A stretch of 47,950 nt of DNA from assembly GCA_025456145.1 (NCBI GenBank), contig JALOLD010000002.1, positions 125,549 through 173,498 of the forward strand, in the 5' to 3' direction. Both the position numbers and the translations under genes were made by a program. Positions within the stretch are counted from its first letter, which is position 1; every line of letters starts with the position of its first letter. Below the pieces are notes generated by a model. It worked only from the letters and a program-made list of their open reading frames with translations, searched no databases and was not told the origin of the DNA. Positions 23,438 through 32,760 of this stretch are shown here, one piece after another. This stretch comes from Thermoanaerobaculales bacterium. GTDB lineage: Bacteria > Acidobacteriota > Thermoanaerobaculia > Thermoanaerobaculales > Sulfomarinibacteraceae.

Positions 23438-23989
23438 GTGATGGATGACACCCGACCGCGCTTGGGCGGACTCTTCGACGAGCTCTACAAGGAGCTGCGC
23501 CGGCTGGCCCACCGCCAGCTCGCGCGGGGGCGTCGGCCCGGTGCGACCCTGAGCACGACGGCTTTGGTCCACGAGGCCTACGTCAAGCTCGAGGGCGCGG
23601 GCCGGGTCGGGGTGAAGGACTCCGAGCACTTCCTCGCCCTGGCCGCCCGCGCGATGCGTCAGGTCCTCGTGGATGCGGCCCGAAGCCGCCACTCGGCCAA
23701 GCGGGGGGCGGGGGTGGCGCCGCTGGCGCTCGAGCAGGCCGAGCCCGCCATCGACGACCTGATCGACGAGGTGCTCGCGGTGGATACGGCCCTGGCCCGG
23801 CTGGAGTCCCTCGACGAGCGGCTGGCGCGGGTGGTGGAGTGGCGGGTGTTCGGCGGCATGTCCGAGGAGGAGATCGCCGGCTCCCTCGGCGTGACCGCCC
23901 GGACCGTGCGGCGGGACTGGCAGAAGGCGCGCGCGTTCCTGGTCCGCGAGCTCGGCGTCGAGCCGGGGTCGCCGGCCGGCCCGTCATGA
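23438..23989 (+). CDS. ECF-type sigma factor of the kinase-associated class (TIGR02999-like)
   Basis: A 183-residue sigma factor. Region 2: LFDELYKELRRLAHRQLARGRRPGATLSTTALVHEAYVKL. Region 4: ALARLESLDERLARVVEWRVFGGMSEEEIAGSLGVTARTVRRDWQKARAFL. The RRLAHRQL and TALVHEAYVKL blocks are typical of the planctomycete/acidobacterial ECF subfamily that sits beside Ser/Thr kinases and has no classical anti-sigma factor. Its stop overlaps the start of the kinase gene (ATGA), so activity may be controlled by phosphorylation by that kinase. This is inference from the known genomic pairing. Confidence 0.9.
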   Translation: MMDDTRPRLGGLFDELYKELRRLAHRQLARGRRPGATLSTTALVHEAYVKLEGAGRVGVKDSEHFLALAARAMRQVLVDAARSRHSAKRGAGVAPLALEQAEPAIDDLIDEVLAVDTALARLESLDERLARVVEWRVFGGMSEEEIAGSLGVTARTVRRDWQKARAFLVRELGVEPGSPAGPS

Positions 23990-26727
23990 CCACCGAGGCC
24001 GAGCGGCAGCGCTGGCGGACGCTCGATGCGATTCTCGAGGAGGCGCTCGACCTGCCACCGGAGGCCTGGCCGTCCCTGCTCGACCGCGCCTGCGGGGAGG
24101 ACGGCGACCTGCGGAAGGAGGCGGAGGAGCTCCTGGCCGCGCACGCCGCGACCGACGGGCCGTTTCTGGACGGCTCGTTCGTCGAGCGTGCCGCACGGCT
24201 CCTGCCGCCGAGCTCCGGCGCCGAGCGATTGGCCGACCGAGTCGGCCCGTGGCAGGTGGTGGCGAGGCTGGGAGAGGGGGGGATGGGGGAGGTGTTCCTG
24301 GCCGAGCGGGCGGAGGGGGACTTCGCCCAGCGGGTCGCCCTCAAGCGGCTGCGGCCGGACCTCGTCTCGCCGGACCTCGAGCGGCGCTTCCGGCAGGAGA
24401 GGCAGATCCTGGCCCGGCTGGAGCACCCCGGCATCGCCCGGCTGGTGGATGGGGGGGTGCACTCGGATGGGCGGCCGTGGCTGGCGCTGGAGCTCGTGGC
24501 GGGCGAGCCGATCACCGCCTGGTGCGCGCAGAACGGGCTCGACGTCGAGGCGAAGCTGCGGCTGATGGTGGAGGTGTGCGATGCGGTCGCCCACGCCCAC
24601 CGCAACCTGGTGGTTCACCGCGACCTCAAGCCCTCCAACATCCTGGTCGATGGCACCGGGCGGGCGAAGCTGCTGGACTTCGGGATCGCCAAGCTGCTGG
24701 CCGGTGAGGGCGAGGCGGACGCGCAGCCCACCCGGATGCTGGCCCTCACTCCCGAGTACGCGGCCCCCGAGCAGTTCGCCGGGGAGCCGGTGACCACCGC
24801 CGCCGACGTGTGGGCGCTCGGCGTGATCCTCCACGAGCTCCTGACCGGGAGCCGGCCCCAGCCCACCCCCGGCTCGGCGGAGGCTGGACCTCGCGCTGCC
24901 TGGCCGGTGCGGGATCCGCGCCGGCCGAGCACCGTGGCGCGGGCGTCGGGGGGCGTGGCGGGGGCGAGCCTGTCCCGCCGCCTGCGCGGCGACCTCGACG
25001 CCATCGTGCTCACCGCGCTCCGGCCCGAGCCGGGACGCCGCTACCCGTCGGTCGAGGCGCTCGCCGACGACATCCGGCGGCATCTCCAACGGAGACCGGT
25101 ACGGGCCCGCGGCGACGCCGCCTCCTACCGCGCCGGCCGCTTCCTCCGTCGCCATCGGCTGGCGGTGGTCGCCATGGCACTGGCCCTGGTCGCCCTGGTG
25201 GGCGGGCTGGTGGCGACCCGTCGCGAGGCGGTGCGGGCCGAGGCGGCGGCCCGGCGCGCCGACGAAGAGCGGGCGAGGGCCGAGGCGGCGCGCGACTTCC
25301 TGGTCGAGCTGTTCGACGCCTCGGACCCGGTGCGGGCCCTGGGCGCGGAGATGAGCGCGCGGGACGTCCTCGCCCGCGGCCGCGAGCGGATCGACCGGGA
25401 GCTCGCCGACCAGCCGGGGCTGCGCGCCGACCTGCTCGCCACCCTGGCCAACGTCTACTCCTCCCTCGGAGACCCGCGAGAGGCGGAGGGGCTGCGCCGC
25501 GACGAGCTCGCCCTTCGGGAGCGGCTGTCCGGCCCGGAGGAAGAGGAAACCGTCGCGACCCTCATCGCGGTCGCGGATGCGGTGTCGGACCAGGGGCGCT
25601 CGGCCGAGGCCGAAGCCCTGTTTCGGGAGGCCTTGGCACGCGAGGAGGGGACGCGGGGACGGGAGACCCTGCTCGCGGCGAGGGCGCTGCGGGGCCTCGG
25701 CGGGACGCTCAACGCCATGTCCCGCTACAGCGAGGCGGCGCCGCTCGAGGAGGAGGCGCTCGCGCTCTTTGAACGGCAGCTCGGTCCGGATGCCCCCGAG
25801 ACCCTGCAGATGCGCAACAACTACGCCATGCTCCTGCTGGCGCGGGGGGATTTCGACCGCGCAGAGGAGCTGATGCGTCGCGTCCTGGCGGACCGCACCC
25901 GGCTCGAGGGCGCCGCCAGCGCCGAGGTGCTGTGGGCCCGCTTCAACCTCGCCGCCACCCTGCTGCGGGCGGGTCGGCTCGCCACCGCGGCCGAGCTCGC
26001 GGGCGGGCTCGCGCAGGGATTCCGACAGATCTGGGGGGCGGACCACTTCATGACCTCGCGGGCCCTGCGTCTCGAGGCGCGGGTGCTCGACCTGCTCGGC
26101 CGCCACGCCGAGGCGCGTCCGCTGCGGGAGGACGCGGTGGCGATCGCCCGCCGCGTTCTCTCCGCCGACGAGCTGCTCCTCTGCCTGGTGGAGCACTCGG
26201 AGCACCTGCGGCTCTCCGGCGATCTCGAGATGGCGGAGGCGGCGGCTCGGGAGGCGGTCACGCTCGGTCTCGCCGGCCAGGGACCGGACGCCGATCTCTC
26301 CGCCTACGCCGAAAGCCAGCTCGCTGCGGTGCTGACCGATCGTGGCAGGCTGCAGGAGGCGGAAGGGTTGCTCCGCCACGCCGAGGCGGTCCAGCGCCGG
26401 GTCGGCGGCGACGACTACCCCGACCGCCTGGACACCCGCGCCCGGCTCGGCAGGCTCCTGCTGCGGTCGGGTCGGCGGGAGGAGGCGCGGGCGGTGCTCT
26501 CCGACACCCTGGCCCGTCGCCGGGAGACCGCCGGGGCCGCCAGCCTCAAGACCGCGGAGAGCCTGCTGGACCTCGCCGGCGCCCTCGACCCGGCGGTGGA
26601 AGGGGAAAAACGGCGCGGGCTCCTCGAGGAAGCCCGCGCCATCTTCGCGGCGAACCTGCCGGCGGGTCACTCCCTGCCGGGAGCGATCGACCGGGAGCTC
26701 ACCGCCCTGGGAACGGGACCACCCTGA
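23986..26727 (+). CDS. Membrane Ser/Thr protein kinase with C-terminal TPRs, paired with ECF sigma
   Basis: A 913-residue protein. Residues 1-75 are a helical N-terminal segment common in ECF-linked kinases (RWRTLDAILEEALDLPPE, RACGEDGDLRKEAEELLAAH). Kinase domain about 87-370: Gly-loop LGEGGMGEVFLA, K120, HRD 211-213 (VVHRDLKPSNIL), DFG at D231, then LTPEYAAPEQF. One membrane helix at about 388-408 follows. The rest is a long coiled-coil/TPR array of NB-ARC/Tetratrico_peptide_10-like repeats (for example EEEALALFERQLGPDAPETLQMRNNYAMLLL). The ATG overlaps the sigma stop. It ends one base short of the convergent propeller gene. Confidence 0.9.
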   Translation: MTTEAERQRWRTLDAILEEALDLPPEAWPSLLDRACGEDGDLRKEAEELLAAHAATDGPFLDGSFVERAARLLPPSSGAERLADRVGPWQVVARLGEGGMGEVFLAERAEGDFAQRVALKRLRPDLVSPDLERRFRQERQILARLEHPGIARLVDGGVHSDGRPWLALELVAGEPITAWCAQNGLDVEAKLRLMVEVCDAVAHAHRNLVVHRDLKPSNILVDGTGRAKLLDFGIAKLLAGEGEADAQPTRMLALTPEYAAPEQFAGEPVTTAADVWALGVILHELLTGSRPQPTPGSAEAGPRAAWPVRDPRRPSTVARASGGVAGASLSRRLRGDLDAIVLTALRPEPGRRYPSVEALADDIRRHLQRRPVRARGDAASYRAGRFLRRHRLAVVAMALALVALVGGLVATRREAVRAEAAARRADEERARAEAARDFLVELFDASDPVRALGAEMSARDVLARGRERIDRELADQPGLRADLLATLANVYSSLGDPREAEGLRRDELALRERLSGPEEEETVATLIAVADAVSDQGRSAEAEALFREALAREEGTRGRETLLAARALRGLGGTLNAMSRYSEAAPLEEEALALFERQLGPDAPETLQMRNNYAMLLLARGDFDRAEELMRRVLADRTRLEGAASAEVLWARFNLAATLLRAGRLATAAELAGGLAQGFRQIWGADHFMTSRALRLEARVLDLLGRHAEARPLREDAVAIARRVLSADELLLCLVEHSEHLRLSGDLEMAEAAAREAVTLGLAGQGPDADLSAYAESQLAAVLTDRGRLQEAEGLLRHAEAVQRRVGGDDYPDRLDTRARLGRLLLRSGRREEARAVLSDTLARRRETAGAASLKTAESLLDLAGALDPAVEGEKRRGLLEEARAIFAANLPAGHSLPGAIDRELTALGTGPP

Positions 26728-26728
26728 G

Positions 26729-27973
26729 TCACCGGGGGAGGGGCAGGCGCAGCAGCCGGCCGGTGAAGCTCTCGCTGACGACGAGCTGGCCCCAGCGGGG
26801 GTGGACGAGCACGCCGGTGGGACCGATCAGCCCGCCGGCGACGACGACCGGGGCGGCGCCCGGGTCGTCGAATCGGAGCAGGCGACCCGGCGCCTGGCCG
26901 AGGAAGTCGGTCGAGAGCTCGAGGACGTAGATCGCTTCGTCGGCGACCGTGACGTCGGTTGCGGTGGTCAACCCGCCGAGGTACTCGCTGATCTCGCCGG
27001 TTGCGGGGTCGACCTCGGCCACCCGCGCCAACCCGCTCGCGAACGGGAATCCGGTGAGGAGGCTGACCAGCAGCGTGCCCGACCCGGTGGCGCACACCGC
27101 GGTGGGGACCGCGTCCACCACCGGCCCGCCGAGGCCCGGGAAGAGTGGGTTGGGGATCGGGGCGAGGCGAGCGACCACCCGCCAGCGGCCGGTGGCGGCC
27201 GCCACCTCGATCACCGTGTTGAGGCCGGAGTCGACGCCGTAGAGCCGGGTCCGCTCCTCGAGCCGGCGACCGAGAGGGCTGTCCGGGTGGAGGCGGGCCG
27301 CGAAGTTGCCCTGCTCCACCGACATCGAGGGATCGCCGAGCTCGATGAGGTCGTCCGCGGTCAGGCTGCCCACCAAGGTCAGGGAGAACGGGTTGGCCGA
27401 CCGTAGGCTGGTCACCGGGTCCGGGTCGAGGTCGCGGAAGTCGGTGAGCAGCTCGAGCTCCACGCTCTCCCCGGCGCTGTTGTCGAGGGTCACGGTGCGG
27501 CCGTCGGCGAGAGCCCTGATGTGCTCGGCGGCGAGGGTGAAGCCGGTCCGGATCCCGTCCGGGACCGGGTCGAAGCGAGCGCGCAGGATCGAGCTGAAGA
27601 TCGGCGACGACAGGCCGTCCGGGTTGGGCACCTGGACCGGCGGCGCCGAGACGCCCCGGACGTCCCCCTCGCCGATGAGGATGTAGAGGGTTCGGTGGGC
27701 GTCGGCGACCGCCGTCGGCCCGGTTGGGAAGCTCTCGGCGATCGACGAGGGCAGCCCGGCGAGCAGGGTGTGCCGGGCTCCCCAGCGGGAGACCAGGCTG
27801 ACCCGGCCGTCGTCGTGACCGGTACCCCCCTCGGCGACGACCACGTTACCCCCCGGCGTCAACGACAGCTTGTAGGGGGACAACGTGGCGCCGGTCAGCA
27901 CGTCATGGGCTTGGAGCGAGGCGGCTGTCGCCACCGTCGCCAGGATCAGACTCAAGAGCACCTTCGGTTTCAT
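26729..27973 (-). CDS. ScyD/ScyE-family secreted beta-propeller protein
   Basis: A 414-residue exported protein: signal peptide (about 1-22, ending SLQA), then a beta-propeller of the ScyD/ScyE type (LSPYKLSLTPGGNVVVAEGGTGHDDGRVSLV; TLYILIGEGD; GVDSGLNTVIEV; GLIGPTGVLVHPRWGQLVVSES). The family is named from the cyanobacterial scytonemin cluster but occurs widely in bacteria with no such pathway, and none is visible here. About residues 115-225 are an insert rich in Asp/Pro that I do not recognise. The start has AAGGAG-like purines upstream. Substrate and role are unknown. Confidence 0.8.
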   Translation of the reverse strand: MKPKVLLSLILATVATAASLQAHDVLTGATLSPYKLSLTPGGNVVVAEGGTGHDDGRVSLVSRWGARHTLLAGLPSSIAESFPTGPTAVADAHRTLYILIGEGDVRGVSAPPVQVPNPDGLSSPIFSSILRARFDPVPDGIRTGFTLAAEHIRALADGRTVTLDNSAGESVELELLTDFRDLDPDPVTSLRSANPFSLTLVGSLTADDLIELGDPSMSVEQGNFAARLHPDSPLGRRLEERTRLYGVDSGLNTVIEVAAATGRWRVVARLAPIPNPLFPGLGGPVVDAVPTAVCATGSGTLLVSLLTGFPFASGLARVAEVDPATGEISEYLGGLTTATDVTVADEAIYVLELSTDFLGQAPGRLLRFDDPGAAPVVVAGGLIGPTGVLVHPRWGQLVVSESFTGRLLRLPLPR

Positions 27974-28104
27974 GGTCCTTCACTCCTTTTCGTGCCCTCG
28001 CTTGGAGGACGGTCGGGCGCGGGGTCGTTGGTCGGGTGTCGGGCCGGCGCCGGTCCCGCCCCGCGGCGCGGGGCCGGCCCCCTGGCGTTCGAGACGGGAA
28101 TCTG

Positions 28105-29970
28105 TCAGGGGAACACGGACGACCAGCCCGCCAGGCCGACCTCGAACCCGTCGCGGGAGACCACCGAGTCGACCGCCCCGACCTCCACCGCGCCGGCGTC
28201 GCAGGCGGGGTCCACAGGCTCGAAGACCCGCTGGTCCAGGTCGGCGCAGCGGCCGGCGAACCGGTCGCGGACCACGCTCGATGCGCCTGGAACGTAGAAC
28301 GAGGTGCGGCCGTCGGTGGTGAGCGGACCGAGGGCGAGCTGGCCCTCCGGGACCGAGGAGAGGTCGGAGGGGTCGGGGAACAGGAAGCACGAGGCGCCGG
28401 GGCTCTCCAGGTTGTGGCCGTCGCTCAGCACGGCGAGGCCGCTCGTGCCGGAGCAGGTACCGGAGACGACGGTTCCGGCCACCCGGAGCTGGTTGCCGAA
28501 GCTCGTCGCGCCACCGTAGATGGCGCTTCCGGACGAGGTGGCGAGGTTGTCGCGGTAGGTCGACGAGAAGACCTGGACGAAGGAGTCCCCGGTCGCCAGC
28601 CCACCTCCTGCAACCGCCTGGTTGCCGGAGAAGGTGCTGCGGGTGACGAGGGTGCCGCCGCCGGCGAAGACCCCGCCACCCGAGGTGCCGGCGGTGTTGC
28701 CGACGAAGCTCGACTCGGAGACCTCGAGGCCGCCGTCGGCGTAGATCGCGCCGCCGTGATTACCCGCGGTGTTGCCGTCGAGTCTCGACCCCGTCACAAT
28801 GGCGGAACCGCTTCCTCCGACTCCCATCGCCCCCGCGAAGATCGCCCCGCCGTTGAGCAGCGCCGAGTTTCCTGAGAACTCGGTGTCCTGGAACCTGGCC
28901 ACGCCGAGGGCGACGGCCGCCCCACCGCCATGTGCGCCCGCCGAGGAGTTGTCGAGGAAGTCGCAGTCGAGAACGGCAAGATCCACGGTCCCCGGGTTGT
29001 TGATCCAGCGGCGAGTCGCCAGGCCGCCGCCCACTCCTGACGTCTCATTGTTGGAAAAGACCGTTCGGACGACGGTGCCTGAGACCAGGCCTGGTTCGTC
29101 GGAGAACACCTGCAGCCCACCGGCCCAGCTTCCACCGATGTTTCCGTCGAAGGTGCAGTCCACGACCTCGAGCTCGAGCCGATCGAAGGACGAGGCGACG
29201 GTCAGACCGCCGCCCGCCTCGGCATCGCCGACGTTGTCGGAGATCACGGTGGATTGGATACGAGCGTAACCGGCGTTGGCGGTGAGGATCGCGATAGCGC
29301 CGCCGGAGTTATCACTGAGATGGCAACCCGTTACCTCGAGGGTCACGGTTTCAATGGCCGCCAAGCCCCCTCCGGTGTTGTTGGAGACATCACAGTCGTT
29401 CAGGGTGAGGCTCGCGGGCGCTGACGCGTAGATACCACCACCGCCTTGTGTGGCGCTCGACGCAGTGATGTCGACGCGGGTCAGGCTCACATTCCCGGTG
29501 CCGGCGCCAGCGAGGAACAGCCCGCCGCCGTAGCCGTTGGCGCCCTGGACGGTGCCGCCGGACAGCAGGAGGTCGCGGGCCGTGAAGTCCGCGAACTGGA
29601 CGTGGAGCAGCCGATCGCCGAGGGCGAAGGAGAGGATCGTGGTCAGGGTCCGGCCGGCGCCGACCAGCTCGAGATCGTCCGTACTGTCGAGGTCGCCGGT
29701 GAGACCGGCATCCTCGTCGGCGCCGGTGAGGGAGAGCTGGTAGATGCCGGTCGCCAGCACCACGGTGTCGAGCCCCGACTGCGCATTGGCCAGGATGATC
29801 GCCTCGCGCAGCGAGCAGTCGGCCGGGAAGCAACCGTCGGGTATGGGGTCGTCGAAGCGGGTGACGGTCAGGGTTGTGGCCGAGGCCGGCATGGTCAGGG
29901 AAAGGGCGAGCAGCAGGACGAGGAGCCCGATGCTCTGGGGGGTGACGCGGAAGCGGGTGACGGTCAACAT
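28105..29970 (-). CDS. Secreted beta-helix (choice-of-anchor Q) protein
   Basis: A 621-residue exported protein. The signal peptide (about 1-31, ending PASA) is followed by TLTVTRFDDPIPDGCFPADCSLREAIILANA, the full CSLREAIxxAN motif. About residues 80-560 form a right-handed parallel beta-helix with GGGL/GGGI turns (GGGIYAS, GGGLATR, GGAIFAG, GGGVFAG). The C-terminus, RDGFEVGLAGWSSVFP, is a divergent form of the tag in the proteins at 21086 and 32757. ATG 29970 has GAGGAGG 5-6 nt upstream. The frame is open about 49 codons farther, but those residues do not look coding. Adhesin, lyase-like scaffold or surface protein are possible. Confidence 0.82.
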   Translation of the reverse strand: MLTVTRFRVTPQSIGLLVLLLALSLTMPASATTLTVTRFDDPIPDGCFPADCSLREAIILANAQSGLDTVVLATGIYQLSLTGADEDAGLTGDLDSTDDLELVGAGRTLTTILSFALGDRLLHVQFADFTARDLLLSGGTVQGANGYGGGLFLAGAGTGNVSLTRVDITASSATQGGGGIYASAPASLTLNDCDVSNNTGGGLAAIETVTLEVTGCHLSDNSGGAIAILTANAGYARIQSTVISDNVGDAEAGGGLTVASSFDRLELEVVDCTFDGNIGGSWAGGLQVFSDEPGLVSGTVVRTVFSNNETSGVGGGLATRRWINNPGTVDLAVLDCDFLDNSSAGAHGGGAAVALGVARFQDTEFSGNSALLNGGAIFAGAMGVGGSGSAIVTGSRLDGNTAGNHGGAIYADGGLEVSESSFVGNTAGTSGGGVFAGGGTLVTRSTFSGNQAVAGGGLATGDSFVQVFSSTYRDNLATSSGSAIYGGATSFGNQLRVAGTVVSGTCSGTSGLAVLSDGHNLESPGASCFLFPDPSDLSSVPEGQLALGPLTTDGRTSFYVPGASSVVRDRFAGRCADLDQRVFEPVDPACDAGAVEVGAVDSVVSRDGFEVGLAGWSSVFP

Positions 29971-30180
29971 GGTGTCCTCCTCGTCACCATTCCACGGAGA
30001 ACCGGTCTCAGACAGGACATCACGCCGCGCCGAGATGAGCCCGCAACCCGATCGGCCGAGGTGGCCAGCTGCACCGCCGCGGGTGCTCTGCAACCGCTCG
30101 ACGGCGCAACGATGCAAGGGGGAGGCGCGGCGCCTCCCCCTCGAGCCCGGCGTGGCGGGCGCCGCGGGAGCCTCCGCCCC
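29971..30180. other. Intergenic region upstream of the beta-helix gene
   Basis: About 210 bp between the start of the beta-helix gene and the stop codon of a truncated gene. I see no ORF of quality, RNA gene or clear repeat. It should contain the promoter for the beta-helix gene, but no strong box was recognised. Confidence 0.4.
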
Positions 30181-30339
30181 TCACAACCGGTCGGCGATCC
30201 TCCCGGCGGCGGCGACGAGCCTCTCGCTGATCTCCGGAGCGTCGCTGCCCTCGACGTAGACCGCGGCTCCGGCCAGGGTCGTGCCCTTGACGAACATCAG
30301 CCGGAAGCCGCTGTTCGTCTTCGCGAGGAATGCCCGGTG
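30181..30339 (-). pseudogene. C-terminal fragment of a gene cut by an IS3 element
   Basis: On the minus strand an open frame runs from the IS border to TGA 30183-30181 and reads HRAFLAKTNSGFRLMFVKG, then TTLAGAAVYVEGSDAPEISERLVAAAGRIADRL. The composition and phase look like a genuine protein end, but there is no start codon context and no matching upstream half on the far side of the IS. The parent gene was probably truncated by insertion and later deletion. I cannot name the family. Confidence 0.5.
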
Positions 30340-31130
30340 GAGTTACCCCGGTAGACCGGACAGGTTGACGCTGTCGGCGGACAGGTTGTGAAGGCGCCAC
30401 CTTTCGAAGTTGACGGGCGAGATCCGGCCGAGGCCGGAGTGTCGCCTGACAGGGCTGTACCAGCCCTCGATCCAGCGGAAGACCGCGGGACGGGCCTCCT
30501 CGAGGGTGCGGAAGGTCGAGCGGTCGATGAGCTCGCACTCGAGCCACGCGAAGAGGCTCTCGCAGAGTGCGTTTTCGAAGCAGTCGCCGACCGACACCGT
30601 CGACGGGCGGAGGCCGAGCTCGTCGCAGCGTCCGCCGAAGGCGACGGAGGTGTACCGGCGGCCCTGATCGGATGCGCCGGGTGACGCCGACCAAGCCCGC
30701 CGCTTTCATGAGCCGAGCCACCCGCTTTCGGCCTACGTGGACACCGCGATCGGCGAGCTCGGCGTGGATCATCGGCGCGCCGTCGGCGCCTCCGGAAATG
30801 GTGTGGATGTCACGGATCATCCCGGTCAGCGCCGCGTCCTCCGGCGCGCGGGGAGACGGCGCTCGATCTTGAGCTGCCGGATCTCCCGTCGCAAACGGCG
30901 CAGCTCGTCTCTCTCGGCGGTCGTCAGACCGTCAGCTCTTCGCCCGTCGTACCGGTCCGCCTGGCGAACCCAGTTCCGGATCGCCTGCGCGGACGGCTCG
31001 AACTCCTTCGACGGCTCCTCCGGCGTCCGGCCGGCCCGGGCCAGCTCGACCATCTGCCGTCTCAAGGACGACGTGGCCAGGCTCCCTTGACGTGCGGGAA
31101 TCTGGATGTCCACTCAGCGCCGTCGCAGCG
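30340..31130 (-). mobile_element. Internally deleted IS3-family insertion sequence
   Basis: On the minus strand: an OrfA-like helix-turn-helix/leucine-zipper segment (31113-30826; RRQMVELARAGRTPEEPSKEFEPSAQAIRNWVRQADR, then TTAERDELRRLRREIRQLKIER); a HTH_21 piece of OrfB (about 30815-30680; MIRDIHTISGGADGAPMIHAELADRGVHVGRKRVARLMKAAGLVGVTRR); and the OrfB C-terminus (about 30675-30343; SDQGRRYTSVAFGGRCDELG, SVGDCFENALCESLFAWLECELIDRSTF, EGWYSPVRRHSGLG). The end of the OrfA leucine zipper and most of the DDE catalytic core, including the first two Asp, are missing. The right end TGGAGTTACCCCGGTAGACC resembles IS3 terminal repeats; a matching left end was not found. It cannot transpose by itself. 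The left limit is approximate. Confidence 0.8.
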
Positions 31131-31266
31131 TGTCCCCCTCCACCAGACCCAACGAATCCGTGACTGTCGACCTGAGTGACGACCTCAAGAAGGTGAAGCG
31201 CACGAAATCGCCTGTCAACGTCGGGCTGGGCTCTGCCCGCCTCCCGGTACCCGTTCGGAGCCGTGG

Positions 31267-31272
31267 TAAGCT
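31267..31272 (+). promoter_or_regulatory. -10-like hexamer TAAGCT upstream of the secreted protein at 31318
   Basis: TAAGCT lies 45 nt upstream of the ATG, the same hexamer as before the parvulin operon. Here a strong GAGGAGG Shine-Dalgarno (31305-31311) sits 6 nt before the start, so the transcript has a leader. Confidence 0.4.
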
Positions 31273-31317
31273 TGGACCGTCTGCAACCGAGTCCCAATCT
31301 CTTCGAGGAGGTAGCGT

Positions 31318-32760
31318 ATGTACAAGGCTACGATGTCGTTCCACGTCTTGGGCCTGACCTTACTCGTCGTCGGCGGCACGGCGCCCGCCGCCGGACAGAC
31401 GATGACGCCACCAGCCGAGCTCACCAAGGGCGTCGAGGCCCCGGTGGGCACCGGTTTCACCTACCAGGGCTTTCTCAGCCAGTCGGGCGCCCCGGCGTTC
31501 GGCGCCTGGGACTTCCAGCTCGCGCTGTACGACGCCGCGGTGGGGGGCGTCCAGATCGGCTCGACGGCGACGGTGGGCGACCTGCCGGTCACGGCCGGCG
31601 TCTTCACGGCCTCGCCCGACTTCGGAGTCGGCGCCTTCGGCGGCGGCGCGCGCTGGCTCGAAATCCGGGTTCGGCCGGGGGCCAGCGGCGGCGCCTACAC
31701 GACGCTCGATCCACGCCAGGCGCTGACCCCGGCGCCGATCGCGCTCTCGATGCCCAACGTCTACGTCAACGAAGCGAGCAACTTCGTGGGTGTTGGGCGG
31801 AACTTCCAGATCAGCGCCAACGAGGTCTTCGGCGTGCGCTACACGGGCGCCGCCAACCAGTACGGCGGCATGTACATGGAGACCTCCGACGCCGGCGGCT
31901 GGCCGTTCTACGGCTACGCCACGAACGGCTCGTTCCGGGCCTGGACCTACTACAACGGAACGACCGGCGACTGGAGCCTCTACAACGCCGGCATCCGCCT
32001 GGTTGCGCCGAGCACGGGCGGGCTGCGTATCGGGCCGGCGCTCGACTACAGCCTGGTGATCGAGAACACGACGGGCTCGGACGGCATCCGGATCCTCGAC
32101 ACCGGAGACGACGGCATCCAGATCGGAAGCAACCCGGACATCCCCAACTACGGCGTCTACATCCCGTCGCCCGGCGTCACCACCTACGCTCTGTGGCCCA
32201 ACACGCAGAACGCCTCCGGGCAGTGGGCGCTCTACACCGTGGACAACATCCAGGCCGGCAATGTCTTCGCGGCGGGGATGACCCAGGTCGCGGTCGTCGG
32301 CGGCGAGCTGCCGCTCGTGCCGGGCGACGTGGTGGCGGCGAGCGGCTTCGCCGCCGGGATTCCGGACGCGCAGGACGTCGTGCCGCTGGTCGCGCTCGCC
32401 GCTGCGCCGGACCGGCTGGGCGTGATCGGCGTGGTCCACGCGCGCATGGCCCTGGTGCGGAAGCCGGACAAGGAGGGAGCCGACGCGTTTGCTCTCCAGA
32501 GCGTGCCCGGGCAGGCGGCGCCGGGGGACTTCGTGGCCGTGACCGTGCGCGGGGTGACGCTGGCGCGCGCCGACTTCGGCTCGCCGATCGAGGTCGGCCA
32601 GCGCCTCACCGTTGCGGAGGTCGAAGGAACGGTCCGGCCGCTGCGCACGCGCACCATCGAAGACATGGAGGTCACCGAAGGGATGCCGGTGGTGGGCGTC
32701 GCGGTGGGTGCCGCCGACGAGGATTCCGGGCTGGTGCCCGTCTACGTGCAACTGCCATGA
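31318..32760 (+). CDS. Secreted surface protein of the FTYQGFL type
   Basis: A 480-residue exported protein with signal peptide (about 1-26, ending PAAGQ). The N-terminal module has GTGFTYQGFLSQSGAPAFGAWDFQLALYDAAVGG and YTTLDPRQALTPAPIALSM, a pattern common in large secreted proteins of Acidobacteriota and Myxococcota whose function is unknown. Residues about 150-300 are Gly/Asn/Tyr-rich beta structure (GGMYMETSDAGGWPFYGY). The last 160 residues (GDVVAASGF, LGVIGVVHARMALVRKPDKEG, VAEVEGTVRPLRTRTI) resemble the C-terminal module of phage tail-spike or adhesin-like proteins. The stop overlaps the next ATG, so it is made with the short tagged protein at 32757. Confidence 0.78.
   Translation: MYKATMSFHVLGLTLLVVGGTAPAAGQTMTPPAELTKGVEAPVGTGFTYQGFLSQSGAPAFGAWDFQLALYDAAVGGVQIGSTATVGDLPVTAGVFTASPDFGVGAFGGGARWLEIRVRPGASGGAYTTLDPRQALTPAPIALSMPNVYVNEASNFVGVGRNFQISANEVFGVRYTGAANQYGGMYMETSDAGGWPFYGYATNGSFRAWTYYNGTTGDWSLYNAGIRLVAPSTGGLRIGPALDYSLVIENTTGSDGIRILDTGDDGIQIGSNPDIPNYGVYIPSPGVTTYALWPNTQNASGQWALYTVDNIQAGNVFAAGMTQVAVVGGELPLVPGDVVAASGFAAGIPDAQDVVPLVALAAAPDRLGVIGVVHARMALVRKPDKEGADAFALQSVPGQAAPGDFVAVTVRGVTLARADFGSPIEVGQRLTVAEVEGTVRPLRTRTIEDMEVTEGMPVVGVAVGAADEDSGLVPVYVQLP

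Noticed and set aside
26729..27973. Scytonemin biosynthesis gene
   Set aside because: Only the ScyD/ScyE-like propeller is present; no other scytonemin pathway gene is nearby, and the family is broad.
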